DNA from: Extensimonas perlucida
Lineage (GTDB): Bacteria; Pseudomonadota; Gammaproteobacteria; Burkholderiales; Burkholderiaceae_C
Length of the DNA: 54,247 nucleotides
Direction of reading: 5' to 3'
Assembly: GCF_007655255.1 (NCBI RefSeq)
Contig: NZ_VMYE01000022.1
Coordinates: 1 to 54,247 of the forward strand
Position numbers and translations under genes: made by a program. The first letter of the stretch is position 1. The number at the start of each line of letters is the position of its first letter. Shown piece after piece: positions 46,690 through 54,247 of this stretch. Under the pieces are notes generated by a model that made no database searches, was not told where the DNA came from, and saw only the letters and a program-made list of their open reading frames with translations.

Positions 46690-47310
46690 TCAGTGTGGCG
46701 CAAGCCGGGCCAGCAGGGCGGCGCTTTGTTCGGTGGCGGCTTGCAGGCGGCCTTGCAGTGTGGCGGCTTGCTCGCGGGCCTGCGCGGCTTGGGCGGTGGC
46801 GGCGTCGCGCTCGGCAAGCAAGGCATCGGCGCGGGCTTGTGCGGCTTGCGCTTTTTCCGTGGTGGCGGCAAGGGCGGCGCGCAGCTCGTGGGCCTGGGCC
46901 TGCGCGGCCTGCACGGCGGCTTGCAGCTCGGCAATGTGCGCGCGGGCTTGGTCGAGTTCGGCGGCCATGGCGTCGGCTGCGGCTGCGGCTTCAGCGCGGG
47001 CGGCCTCGGTGGCGGCGCGCTCTGCGGCAAGGGCGGCGCGCTCGGCTTGCATGCGGGCGCCGGCATCTTCGAGCGCGGCCGCCCAAAGCGCGGCGGCAAG
47101 CCCTTGCGCGCGCTCGGCAATGGCTGCGGGCACGGGTTCGGGCGGCGCTTCGGCGGGCGTTGCGCGGCTGCGCCATTCGGCCATTGCCTCTTGGATCGTG
47201 GAGAAGCTGCCGCCTCCCAGCTCGCGGCGCACGGCGGCAAGGGTGGGCTTTTGGCCGGCGGCGGCAAGGGCATCGGCCACTTCAAAAATTCGGGCTTTGG
47301 TGACGGTCAT
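46690..47310 (-). CDS. KfrA-like DNA-binding protein
   Basis: A 206-residue protein. The first 50 residues match the KfrA N-terminal DNA-binding domain (ARIFEVADALAAAGQKPTLA, LGGGSFSTIQEAM). The rest is a very Ala/Gln/Glu-rich coiled coil, the typical KfrA layout. Plasmid KfrA proteins form filaments and repress their own promoters, helping partition. AAAGG lies 8 nt before the ATG. Directly upstream are repeated TGTAGYG half-sites around a -10 box, a plausible autoregulatory operator. Confidence 0.85.
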   Translation of the reverse strand: MTVTKARIFEVADALAAAGQKPTLAAVRRELGGGSFSTIQEAMAEWRSRATPAEAPPEPVPAAIAERAQGLAAALWAAALEDAGARMQAERAALAAERAATEAARAEAAAAADAMAAELDQARAHIAELQAAVQAAQAQAHELRAALAATTEKAQAAQARADALLAERDAATAQAAQAREQAATLQGRLQAATEQSAALLARLAPH

Positions 47311-47322
47311 TTTTTGCCTTTC

Positions 47323-47380
47323 TGTAGCGTGTAGTTTGTAGTGCGTAGTATTGTATCGCTACATTCTCCGATTCGCTACA
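47323..47380 (-). promoter_or_regulatory. Candidate operator/promoter of the KfrA-like gene
   Basis: TGTAG-type half-sites (TGTAGCG at 47323, TGTAGTG at 47337) face CGCTACA at 47357 and 47374. A TACAAT -10 element on the minus strand (47350-47355) lies between them. This is the arrangement expected for a self-repressing DNA-binding protein. Confidence 0.55.
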
Positions 47381-47682
47381 AACCCGGCGCGCGGCGCTGG
47401 CACGGATTCGGGCGGCTGGGCATGGTGGCGCGGCACGGCGCGGGCGGCGCGGTGCACTGGGGCGGGCCGGCAAGCCGCGGGCGCCAGGGCCGGGCGTCGA
47501 TTCAAAGGGCGGCAGTGCGGCAGGCGGCGGCAGGCAGGCGGCAGGCAGGCGGGCGGCGGGCGGCAGGCGGCGGGCGCTGAGGGGTTTTCCCAAGGGAAAG
47601 CGGCAGGGCGCGGCAAAAAATGAGCGGGGAGCGCTATCTATAGAAGAGAAAGAGAGATTTTTTCATTCTCACTATATAAAAA

Positions 47683-47799
47683 CGTCCCCATTCTGTCCCC
47701 ACTTTGTCCCCATTTTGTCCCCACTAGCCAAACTGCCCGCAAACCCGCATGCTTTCGTGTTTTTGTGCTCTTTTTGGTGGGTGTGTCCCCACGTCCCCA
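47683..47799. repeat. TGTCCCCA iteron-like cluster, right
   Basis: TGTCCCCA at 47694, 47705 and 47716 has an exact 11-bp period, with CGTCCCCA at 47683 in register. Further copies lie at 47784 (TGTCCCCA) and 47792 (CGTCCCCA). This is the reverse complement of the octamer in the left cluster. An AT-rich stretch adjoins on the left. Confidence 0.75.
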
Positions 47800-47892
47800 G
47801 CAAAAAATGATGCCAAGGTCGCATGATTTTTCTTGCGGGCGCAAAAAAGCCGCCTTGCTGGGCGGCTTGCTGGGTGGGCTGCGGGGCTGCGT

Positions 47893-49107
47893 TCAGGCTT
47901 TGGCGGTGCGCGCGGGCAAGGGCAGCACGTTCGACCCTTCGCGCTTTTGGTCTAGGGTGTCTGCCCACCATTGCAGCAGGCGGGCGCGCTCTGTCATGTA
48001 CGCGGCGCGGTTATAGGCGGCGCGCACTTTGTTTCCTGGGACGTGGGCAAGGGCGCGCTCGATTACATCGGCAGGCCAGGCGGCTTCGTTTGCCATGGTG
48101 GAAAACAGCGCCCGAAAGCCGTGCGCCGTGGCAACGTCGCCAAAACCCATGCGGCGCAGCATCAGATTCAAGGTGTTTTCGCTGATGGGCTTGCGCGGGG
48201 CCTGCGGGCTGGGAAAAACCAGCTCGCGGCCGGCTGATAGCGGTTGCATGGCGCGCAGCACTTCGAGCGCCTGCCGCGATAGGGGGATGCGGTGCTCTGC
48301 GCGCATTTTCATGCGCTCGGCGGGGATGATCCAAAGGGCTTCATCAAGGTCAAACTCAGCCCAACGGGCAAAGCGCACTTCGCCGGGTCGCGTGGCGGTC
48401 AAAAGCAGCAAGCGCATGGCGCCGATGGTGGAGGGGTCGCCTTGGTAGGCGTCGAGTTTGCGCAGGAACTCGGGCAAGTCGCGCTCGGGCAGGGCGGCGC
48501 GGTTTGTGACGTTGCGGGGCTTCAGCACTTCGGCCGGCACAAGGTCAACCATGGGATTGCTGGCAAGCCGGCCATGCGTCGCTGCCCATCGAAAAATCGC
48601 CTTCAGGCGCTGAAGCACGCGCCCGGCCATATCGCCCGCGCCGGCCGCCTCTACAGCCTGGGCGGTGCGGCGCAGCTCCGCGGGGGTGATTGTTTCGAGC
48701 GGTCGATTGCCCAGCTTGGGGAAGGCGTGCAGCTCCAAAGAGCGCAGGATGCGCCCAGCGGTGCCTTCATCCCATCGGGCCTTTTGGTGCGCCATCCAAT
48801 CGAGCGCCACGGCGCGCAGCGTGTTCGCGGATTCGTGCCGGGCCTTCATCTTTGCGGCCTTGCGCAGGGCGCCGGGGTCTTCGCCATTTTTGAGCGCCTG
48901 CCGGGCCTGGGCGGCAAGGTCGCGGGCTTGGCTCAGGGACGTTTCGGGGTATATCCCAAGGGCAAGGCGCTTTTCCTTGCCGGCGAAGCGGTATTTCAGG
49001 CGCCAATATCGCCGGCCGGCGGCGGTGACTTCGACATACAGCCCGGCGCCATCAAAATGCTTTCCGGGTTTGGTGAGGGTGCGCAGCTTGGCATCGGTAA
49101 GGGTCAT
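47893..49107 (-). CDS. int: P4-type tyrosine recombinase (integrase)
   Basis: A 404-residue site-specific recombinase. The N-terminal DUF4102 arm-binding domain (KTLTK-type start, YWRLKYRFAGKEKRLALG) is followed by the SAM-like core-binding domain. The catalytic residues are visible: R in LLLTATRPGEVRFARW, HxxR as AHGFRALFS, H in ALAHVPGNKVRAAY, and the nucleophile Tyr in NRAAYMTERARLLQWWA. It lies 95 bp inside attR and reads inward, as usual for tRNA-targeting elements, and should integrate the element at tRNA-Leu. Confidence 0.95.
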   Translation of the reverse strand: MTLTDAKLRTLTKPGKHFDGAGLYVEVTAAGRRYWRLKYRFAGKEKRLALGIYPETSLSQARDLAAQARQALKNGEDPGALRKAAKMKARHESANTLRAVALDWMAHQKARWDEGTAGRILRSLELHAFPKLGNRPLETITPAELRRTAQAVEAAGAGDMAGRVLQRLKAIFRWAATHGRLASNPMVDLVPAEVLKPRNVTNRAALPERDLPEFLRKLDAYQGDPSTIGAMRLLLLTATRPGEVRFARWAEFDLDEALWIIPAERMKMRAEHRIPLSRQALEVLRAMQPLSAGRELVFPSPQAPRKPISENTLNLMLRRMGFGDVATAHGFRALFSTMANEAAWPADVIERALAHVPGNKVRAAYNRAAYMTERARLLQWWADTLDQKREGSNVLPLPARTAKA

Positions 49108-49128
49108 TTTGAGCAGGGTACCGAAACG

Positions 49129-49156
49129 AATGTGGGGGCATTTTTGGGGGCATTTT
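49129..49156 (+). repeat. 28-bp direct repeat, right copy (candidate integrase arm site)
   Basis: Identical to 37851-37878 over 28 nt, lying between the int start codon and attR. Confidence 0.75.
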
Positions 49157-49202
49157 CGGAACGCTCAAGAAAAAAATCAAGGCTTTTCAATGACTTAGGC
49201 GA

Positions 49203-49228
49203 GAGGTTCGAATCCTCTCCTGGCACCA
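49203..49228 (+). other. attR: displaced tRNA-Leu 3' end
   Basis: A 26-nt imperfect copy of the tRNA-Leu 3' end, including the CCA. It lacks one G of the acceptor stem and has A for G in the T loop, so it cannot form a functional tRNA end. It is followed by what is probably the original tRNA terminator. Confidence 0.75.
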
Positions 49229-49268
49229 ATCAAAGACTCTTGCGCGGTCCACAGACAAGCCTGCGAAC

Positions 49269-49302
49269 AAGCCTGCAATACCAAGCGATTGCAGGCTTTT
49301 TT
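49269..49302 (+). terminator. Rho-independent terminator beyond attR
   Basis: An 11-bp perfect stem AAGCCTGCAAT/ATTGCAGGCTT with an 8-nt loop and a T6 run. It most likely terminated tRNA-Leu before the element inserted. Confidence 0.85.
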
Positions 49303-49456
49303 GTTGCCTGCCGCAGCGCACATTTCGTCAGCATTTGGTGCATGCATGGTACGGCGCCCCAGAATTCCAAATGCGCCATGTGCGCAAAAATAGCGCAAAC
49401 GGCAAGTCCCAAACCAAAAAGGGCTTGCAGCGCACGCCACAAGCCCCTTCAAACAT

Positions 49457-49533
49457 TGGTCGGAGCGGCGGGATTCGAACTCGCGACCCTCTGCTCCCAA
49501 AGCAGATGCGCTACCAGGCTGCGCTACGCTCCG
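49457..49533 (-). tRNA. tRNA-Pro (anticodon TGG)
   Basis: The minus strand gives acceptor CGGAGCG paired with CGCTCCG, anticodon loop TTTGGGA (TGG) between TCTGC and GCAGA, T arm with GTTCGAATC, and an encoded CCA. Confidence 0.95.
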
Positions 49534-49593
49534 ACAAACTACAATTTTACCGCGCAAAATGGGCCTTCCGAGCCGGCAAGCGCAGTCTTTTGT

Positions 49594-49857
49594 TCAACGG
49601 CCCGATCCCGACGCTCCACCAGGTGCCGGCCCACGTCCGGGCAGATGGCGGAAGGTGATGCGGCCCTTGGTCAAGTCGTAAGGCGACATTTCGAGCGAAA
49701 CCCGATCCCCCGCCAGAATGCGGATATGGTGCTTGCGCATCTTGCCCCCGGTATAGGCAATCAGCTGGTGACCGTTGTCGAGCGTCACCCGAAAGCGCGA
49801 ATCCGGCAGCACTTCGGTAACGACGCCCTGCATTTCGATCAGTTCTTCTTTGGCCAT
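49594..49857 (-). CDS. infA: Translation initiation factor IF-1
   Basis: An 87-residue OB-fold protein. It starts [20 protein letters not shown] and contains [20 protein letters not shown] and [20 protein letters not shown]. Residues beyond about 70 form a Gly/Pro-rich tail longer than the 72-residue E. coli protein, as in Burkholderiales infA paralogues. The frame is open far upstream, but the family start is the ATG at 49857. It binds the ribosomal A site during initiation. Confidence 0.94.
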   Translation of the reverse strand: MAKEELIEMQGVVTEVLPDSRFRVTLDNGHQLIAYTGGKMRKHHIRILAGDRVSLEMSPYDLTKGRITFRHLPGRGPAPGGASGSGR

Positions 49858-50218
49858 GTTTTTTGGTTTTCGACAAATATTTTGCGTTGATTGCGCCAGC
49901 ACATACAACAACTGCCACTTGGGCGCGGCAAACAGGATGTGGACGGAGACGGACTGTTGCAAGACCCCGGCACAGGTCTTTGCCCCTGATGGGTACGCCA
50001 CAGTTGCGGCCCCTAGCGGCCCCCAATACCCGTTGAGATCGGGCGGCAAGGCCATGTGGTCTCGCCGTTTGTGGCCCTTTATGGACAGGCGTCGCGCGCT
50101 GTGCACAAGCTGACCATTGTAGCGCGAGCCGCGCCGGGATGGGTGTTCTCCTTTGTATTCCATTGCGCGGCAGGTTTGCTGCGGCGCCTACAATGCGTTT
50201 TTTTTCGAGGCATGCCCC
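49858..50218. other. Divergent intergenic region between infA and psd
   Basis: About 360 bp with no supported gene. On the plus strand TACAAT (50189-50194) is a plausible -10 for psd. On the minus strand a second TACAAT (50121-50116) could serve infA, giving it a leader of about 250 nt. The infA frame stays open upstream, but the translation has no family match. Confidence 0.5.
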
Positions 50219-51079
50219 TTGCACGACCGCCTGTTTGTCGCCCTGCAATATTTTTTGCCCAAGCAGGCCCTCACGGTGCTGGCCGGTCGCTTTGCCAGTG
50301 CCCGATGGGGGGCAGTGACGCAATTTGCCATCCGCCGCTTCGTCGAGCGCTACCAGGTGGACATGGCCGAGGCGGCGCAGCCCGACATTGCAAGCTACGC
50401 GAGCTTCAATGAGTTCTTCACGCGCGCTTTGCGCGCCGATGCGCGCCCTTTGGCCACAGCCGACTGGATCTGCCCGGTCGATGGTGCGATCAGCCAGTTT
50501 GGCGCGATCGAAGCGGGGCAGATATTCCAGGCCAAAGGCCATGCGTACAGCGCAACGGCCTTGCTCGGCGGCGATGCCGCGCTTGCGGCGCAGTTCGCGC
50601 AGGGCCACTTTGCCACGCTGTACCTGAGCCCGCGCGACTACCACCGCATCCACATGCCCTGCGCCGGCGAGCTCCAGCGCATGGTGCATGTGCCGGGCGC
50701 GCTGTTTTCAGTCAACCCGGCCACGGCACGCGGCATCCCCGGGCTTTTTGCACGCAACGAGCGCGTGGTCTGCGTGTTCGACTCCAGCCACGGCCCCTTC
50801 GTGCTCGTACTCGTGGGCGCGACCATCGTCGGCAGCATGGCCACGGTGTGGCATGGGCAGGTGAATCCGCCACGCCCCGGCGTGGTGCGCCGCTGGGATT
50901 ACGGCGCGGGTGAGGTTCGTCTGGAGCAAGGGCAGGAGATGGGCCGTTTTCAGCTCGGCTCGACCGTGGTGTTGTTGCTGCCACGCAAAGTCGGGCAGAC
51001 ACTGCGCTTCGCGGCGCGCTGGCAAGCCGGCCAGGGTGTGCGGCTCGGCGAAGCCATGGCGTCGTATTCGGCAAGCTGA
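50219..51079 (+). CDS. psd: Phosphatidylserine decarboxylase proenzyme
   Basis: A 286-residue inner-membrane enzyme that forms phosphatidylethanolamine. Visible are FNEFFTRALRADARPL, the catalytic SPRDYHRIHMPCAGEL, and the C-terminal QLGSTVVLLLP, whose G-S-T is the self-cleavage site that generates the pyruvoyl prosthetic group. No ATG fits in frame near the family N-terminus. The TTG at 50219 (reading LHDRLFVALQYFLPKQ) matches homologues and lies 25 nt after a TACAAT box. The ATG at 50153 would precede that promoter. Confidence 0.92.
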   Translation: MHDRLFVALQYFLPKQALTVLAGRFASARWGAVTQFAIRRFVERYQVDMAEAAQPDIASYASFNEFFTRALRADARPLATADWICPVDGAISQFGAIEAGQIFQAKGHAYSATALLGGDAALAAQFAQGHFATLYLSPRDYHRIHMPCAGELQRMVHVPGALFSVNPATARGIPGLFARNERVVCVFDSSHGPFVLVLVGATIVGSMATVWHGQVNPPRPGVVRRWDYGAGEVRLEQGQEMGRFQLGSTVVLLLPRKVGQTLRFAARWQAGQGVRLGEAMASYSAS

Positions 51080-51118
51080 GTCCACCCCGGGCCGCTGCAC
51101 GCCGGCTTCGCCCATCGC

Positions 51119-51760
51119 TCAGGCGATCACTGGCACACCTGTCTTGGCGCGCAGCGTGTCCATGGTCACGCCCGGTGCGAGTTCGACGAGCTTGAGCCCC
51201 TGCGGCGTGACGTCGAGCACGCCCAAGTCGGTGATGATGCGATCGACCACGCCCACGCCCGTGAGCGGCAGCGTGCACTGCGGCAGGATTTTCAAGTCCT
51301 CGCCGCCATCCTTGCGGCGCGCCACGTGCTCCATGAGCACGATCACGCGCGGCACACCGGCCACCAAGTCCATGGCGCCGCCCATGCCCTTGACCATCTT
51401 TCCGGGGATCATCCAGTTGGCCAGATCACCCTTCTCGCTGACCTGCATGGCGCCCAGGATGGACAGATTGATCTTGCCGCCGCGGATCATCGCGAACGAC
51501 TGGTCGCTGCTGAAAATCGACGAGCCCTTGATCGTCGTCACGGTCTGCTTGCCCGCGTTGATCAGGTCGGGATCGACCTCGTCTTCATAGGGAAAGGGCC
51601 CTATGCCGAGCATGCCGTTTTCGCTTTGCAGCCACACTTCGACGTGGTTGGGCACATGGTTGGCCACCAAGGTGGGGATGCCAATGCCAAGGTTGACATA
51701 AAAGCCGTCTTGCAATTCCTGCGCTGCGCGCGCAGCCATTTGGTCATGGTTCCAGGGCAT
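51119..51760 (-). CDS. scoB: 3-oxoacid (succinyl-CoA:acetoacetate) CoA-transferase subunit B
   Basis: A 213-residue subunit. [15 protein letters not shown] and the catalytic Glu segment [15 protein letters not shown] near residue 46 define the beta subunit. [18 protein letters not shown] closes it. With ScoA it moves CoA from succinyl-CoA to acetoacetate, allowing ketone-body or PHB-derived acetoacetate use. It lies 11 bp after scoA. Confidence 0.95.
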   Translation of the reverse strand: MPWNHDQMAARAAQELQDGFYVNLGIGIPTLVANHVPNHVEVWLQSENGMLGIGPFPYEDEVDPDLINAGKQTVTTIKGSSIFSSDQSFAMIRGGKINLSILGAMQVSEKGDLANWMIPGKMVKGMGGAMDLVAGVPRVIVLMEHVARRKDGGEDLKILPQCTLPLTGVGVVDRIITDLGVLDVTPQGLKLVELAPGVTMDTLRAKTGVPVIA

Positions 51761-51771
51761 GACGATCTCCT

Positions 51772-52476
51772 TTACTTGCGGTTGCGCGTGGTGAGTTTTT
51801 CGATGCGTTTTTCGGGCGTGGGGTTGTGCACGATGCGGTGCACGTAAATACCCGGCAAGTGGATGTCGTCGGGGGCCAGCTCGCCCGTGGACACCACACG
51901 CTCGACTTCAACGATGCAGATTTTTCCGGCCATGGCTGCGGCCGGGTTGAAATTGCGCGCCGTCAGGTGAAAGCGCAGATTGCCCGCACGGTCGGCAATG
52001 TCGGCCTTGACCAATGCCACGTCGGGCACGAGCGAGCGTTCCATGACGTAAGTCTCGCCATCGAACTCGCGCAGTTCCTTGCCCTCGGCTACGAGCGTAC
52101 CCACGCCGGTCTTCGTGAAAAACGCCGGGATGCCTGCGCCGCCCGCACGCAGCTTTTCTGCGAGCGTGCCCTGTGGTGTGAATTCAAGTTCGAGCTCGCC
52201 CGCAAGGTATTGGCGCTCGAATTCCTTGTTTTCGCCCACGTAGGACGAGATCATTTTCTTGATCTGGCGCGTCTCGAGCAGTTTGCCCAAACCGAAACCA
52301 TCGACCCCGGCGTTGTTCGAAATCACCGTGAGGTTCTTCACGCCCGAATCGCGCAGCGCGTCGATCAGGGCCTCGGGAATGCCGCACAAGCCAAAGCCGC
52401 CCACAGCGAGCGTCTGGCCATCGGCCACCACGCCGCGCAAGGCTTCGGCAGCGGAAGGAAACACTTTGTTCACCAT
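51772..52476 (-). CDS. scoA: 3-oxoacid (succinyl-CoA:acetoacetate) CoA-transferase subunit A
   Basis: A 234-residue alpha subunit with the CoA-binding [20 protein letters not shown], the [11 protein letters not shown] segment, and [22 protein letters not shown]-type site (rc of cctcc at 52481) precedes the ATG. It is first in the scoAB operon and divergent from a PAS-LuxR regulator, with a palindrome in the 70-bp gap. Confidence 0.95.
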   Translation of the reverse strand: MVNKVFPSAAEALRGVVADGQTLAVGGFGLCGIPEALIDALRDSGVKNLTVISNNAGVDGFGLGKLLETRQIKKMISSYVGENKEFERQYLAGELELEFTPQGTLAEKLRAGGAGIPAFFTKTGVGTLVAEGKELREFDGETYVMERSLVPDVALVKADIADRAGNLRFHLTARNFNPAAAMAGKICIVEVERVVSTGELAPDDIHLPGIYVHRIVHNPTPEKRIEKLTTRNRK

Positions 52477-52504
52477 TACCTCCTTACATAAGGGAATTCG
52501 AAGA

Positions 52505-52528
52505 TACTACGTATTTTTATAAGTAGTA
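52505..52528. promoter_or_regulatory. Palindromic operator between scoAB and the LuxR-type regulator
   Basis: TACTACGTAT and ATAAGTAGTA form a 24-bp near-perfect palindrome around TTTT, with one mismatched pair. A direct-repeat relation (ACTACGTA, ACTCCGTA) adjoins it. It lies in the only gap shared by both divergent promoters. Confidence 0.7.
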
Positions 52529-52546
52529 CTCCGTAGAGAAAATCCC

Positions 52547-53101
52547 ATGAATGACCCGAGCCCCGATTATCGATTGGCCTTCGAGATGGCGCCCGTGGGT
52601 CTGGTGCTCTCGCGCAACCGCACCATGGTGGACTGCAACCGCCTGGTGTGCGAGATGTTTGGCGCCTCGCGCGAAGTCTTGATCGGCCAGTCTTTTCAGG
52701 TGCTCTACCCCAGCGCCGACGAATACGAACGCCAAGGTGCGCGCATGGCGCCGATCTTGAACGCCAGGGGCCACTACGCCGACGACCGCATCATGAAGCG
52801 TGCCAGCGGCGAATTGTTCTGGTGCCACGTGGCTGGCCGCGCGCTCAACCGCGCCGCGCCGCACGAATCGGGCATCTGGAGCTTTGAAGACCTGAGCGCA
52901 CAGCGCCCTGTGCACGCCCAGCTCACAGGCCGCGAGCGCGAAGTCGCGGCCCGCCTGCTCGAAGGGCTCACATCCAAGGAGATCGGCAAGGCACTGGGCA
53001 TCAGCCACCGCACGGTGGAAATCTACCGCGCCCGCCTCATGCGCAAATACGGCGCGTCCACGGCCGCTGATCTCGTACACAAACTGCTGGCGGGAACTTG
53101 A
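52547..53101 (+). CDS. PAS-domain LuxR-type transcriptional regulator
   Basis: A 184-residue regulator. A PAS sensor occupies about residues 8-115 (FEMAPVGLVLSRNRTMVDCN, RASGELFWCHVAGRAL). A LuxR/FixJ helix-turn-helix occupies about 124-182 (LTGREREVAARLLEGLTSKE, ISHRTVEIYRARLMRKYGA). It is probably the activator or repressor of the divergent scoAB operon. The PAS ligand is unknown; acetoacetate or a related acid would fit the context. Confidence 0.9.
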   Translation: MNDPSPDYRLAFEMAPVGLVLSRNRTMVDCNRLVCEMFGASREVLIGQSFQVLYPSADEYERQGARMAPILNARGHYADDRIMKRASGELFWCHVAGRALNRAAPHESGIWSFEDLSAQRPVHAQLTGREREVAARLLEGLTSKEIGKALGISHRTVEIYRARLMRKYGASTAADLVHKLLAGT

Positions 53102-53213
53102 TGCGGGCGCTGCGCAAGCCCGGTTCAGGCACTGCGGAAAACGGCTGCTAACTGCCAACCATAGGGCTGCCGCGTATCATCAGCCAAGACAATCGCATGC
53201 TGGAGACAGTGCC

Positions 53214-53801
53214 ATGACCCCCCGTTACCCCATCCCCGACCTCGACACCCTGCCGCAGGACATCCGCAGCCGCATCCTCGAAGTGCAGGAAAAAACCGGC
53301 TTCATCCCCCACGTGTTTCTGGCATTTGCGCGCCGACCGGCCGAGTGGCGCGCCTTTTTTGCCTTTCACGATGCCTTGATGCTCAAGGAGGGCGGCAACC
53401 TGAGCAAAGGCGAGCGCGAAATGATCGTCACCGCGACGAGCGCTGCCAATCAATGCCTTTACTGCGTGGTCGCGCATGGAGCGATTTTGCGCATCTATGA
53501 GAAAAAGCCAATGCTCGCGGATCAACTCGCCGTGAATTACCGCAAAGCCGACATCACGCCGCGCCAGCGCGCCATGCTGGACTTTGCGATGAAAGTCTGC
53601 CAGCGTGCACAGGCGATCGAAGAAGCCGATTTTGCCGCCCTGCACACGCATGGCTTTGACGACGAGGACATCTGGGACATTGCCGCCATCACGGCCTTTT
53701 TCGGCTTGTCAAACCGCATGGCCAACTTTACCGGCCTGCAGCCCAACCCCGAGTTCTACCTGATGGGCAGAGTGCCACGCGCTATTGCTCCGGCCCCATA
53801 A
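53214..53801 (+). CDS. AhpD-like peroxidase-related protein (carboxymuconolactone decarboxylase family)
   Basis: A 195-residue protein of the uncharacterised peroxidase-related group. The redox motif CLYCVVAHG (C-x2-C-x3-H) near residue 82 follows the conserved SKGEREMIVTATSAANQ. The C-terminus NRMANFTGLQPNPEFYLMGR is family-typical. It would reduce peroxides through the paired Cys; the partner is unknown. The stop TAA lies 4 bp from the transposase stop on the other strand. The final A, and possibly the last residues, may come from the IS end. Confidence 0.88.
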   Translation: MTPRYPIPDLDTLPQDIRSRILEVQEKTGFIPHVFLAFARRPAEWRAFFAFHDALMLKEGGNLSKGEREMIVTATSAANQCLYCVVAHGAILRIYEKKPMLADQLAVNYRKADITPRQRAMLDFAMKVCQRAQAIEEADFAALHTHGFDDEDIWDIAAITAFFGLSNRMANFTGLQPNPEFYLMGRVPRAIAPAP

Positions 53802-53805
53802 AGTT

Positions 53806-54129
53806 TTAATCGGGATACCGTACGCCGGGGTCCTGGAAGTAGCTCATCACACGCTCGGGGTTTTGCTGCAGCATCGCCATGTGCTCATTGGCCGCATCGC
53901 GTAACTTGGCCTTGGTCCTGACGAGCACACGTTTGCCCATCGCCTGCTTGAGGTCTGCAGTGAGTCTTTCCTCCGGGTTGAGTTCGGGGCTATAGCTGGG
54001 CAGATAGAACAGCTCGATCTTTTCTTTGTGCTCTGTCACCCACGCCTTGACTGGCTTGCTGTGATGAACCCGCAAGTTGTCCAGAATCAGGAACACTTTC
54101 TTGCCCGCGTCCTTGATCAGGTGTCGCAT
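53806..54129 (-). pseudogene. IS630-family transposase, C-terminal fragment
   Basis: 107 residues matching the catalytic C-terminal half of IS630 transposases: VFLILDNLRVHHSKPVKAWV (second catalytic Asp) and LPSYSPELNPEERL (Glu in the DDE triad). It ends SYFQDPGVRYPD. A stop codon lies in frame 10 codons upstream, and no N-terminal two thirds is seen, so the copy is truncated. The adjoining 54130-54247 shows no recognisable transposase sequence in any frame. Confidence 0.85.
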
Positions 54130-54247
54130 CCCTGACGATTGTATAGACTCCCGCCGCTACCCCCTGTTCATGGCTCGTGCCGTTTTGCAAGCCCTGATTG
54201 AGGAACATGAGCAAGCCAGCAAAGGAGCCCGTACACCATGATGATCG
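54130..54247. other. Window end, no feature assigned
   Basis: 118 bp with no supported gene. The 3' end (GGAGCCCGTACACCATGATG) has a ribosome-site-like GGAG before an ATG on the plus strand, so a new gene may begin just at the edge. It abuts the truncated transposase and could be the end of a second insertion. Confidence 0.3.

Larger units (their letters stand above)
47311..47892. other. Region between KfrA-like gene and integrase (candidate origin)
   Basis: It holds the KfrA operator, a GGCGGCAGGCA-type simple repeat (47515-47580), an AT-rich stretch (47630-47682, including CTATATAAAA), and a run of TGTCCCCA repeats. No gene is supported. Confidence 0.55.

Noticed and set aside
49858-50163. 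Extended IF-1 protein
   Set aside because: The open frame upstream has no similarity to IF-1, which starts at [11 protein letters not shown].

Overview
The window looks like the chromosome of a GC-rich betaproteobacterium of the order Burkholderiales, most likely the family Comamonadaceae. This rests on the gene complement (EarP rhamnosyltransferase, class I PhaC, the circularly permuted ATP-grasp/alpha-E pair, uvrC-pgsA) and on AT-richer interspersed repeats with an AGCTGCTAGCGCTT-like core that I recall from that family. No species is assigned.

Layout. 1-94 is the 3' end of an IS630-type transposase. 306-11283 is housekeeping: tRNA-His, ppiD, tRNA-Val, HU, tartrate/D-malate dehydrogenase, pgsA, uvrC, ygiQ and earP. 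11284-11887 is a gene-poor repeat region. 11888-22177 holds the alpha-E/ATP-grasp pair with an odd duplicated mini-ORF, comEC, a RidA protein, phaC, the purine-nucleoside/laccase-domain protein, an FAH hydrolase and a NUDIX protein. 22360-29246 holds a large CheW-domain protein, a three-gene oxidoreductase operon and an HDOD protein. 29263-37643 holds tex, an MFS exporter, nnr and rnr. 37715-49228 is an 11.5-kb integrative element inserted in the 3' end of tRNA-Leu(CAG). 49457-53801 holds tRNA-Pro, infA, psd, scoAB with a divergent PAS-LuxR regulator, and an AhpD-like protein. The window closes with another IS630 fragment.

The most unusual signal is a family of four identical-length (163 bp) palindromic miniature elements flanked by TA dinucleotides. 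Three of the four lie inside protein genes (earP, a CheW-domain gene and nnr). In all three the element is in the same orientation and codon phase, remains an open frame, and adds exactly 55 codons (163 bp plus a 2-bp target duplication). Removing it restores a normal family sequence. This resembles the Rickettsia palindromic elements in concept. A second, shorter AT-richer repeat family is also tolerated in frame in ygiQ, earP (twice), comEC, pgeF, tex and nnr. A third element type (outer repeat AACCCAGATTGTCCATTAGG) is present in two copies.

The integrative element carries a P4-type tyrosine integrase, an AlpA-like regulator/excisionase, a large primase-helicase (Toprim, DUF927 and Walker A motif), a KfrA-like DNA-binding protein and an orphan HigA-like antitoxin-type regulator. 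It also has several unknown small proteins, two clusters of TGGGGACA repeats that look like iterons, 28-bp direct repeats at both ends that look like integrase arm sites, and a 1.85-kb ORF-free tract with long GC-rich tandem repeats. It has no visible capsid or conjugation genes, so a replicating satellite or mobilizable island is the best description.
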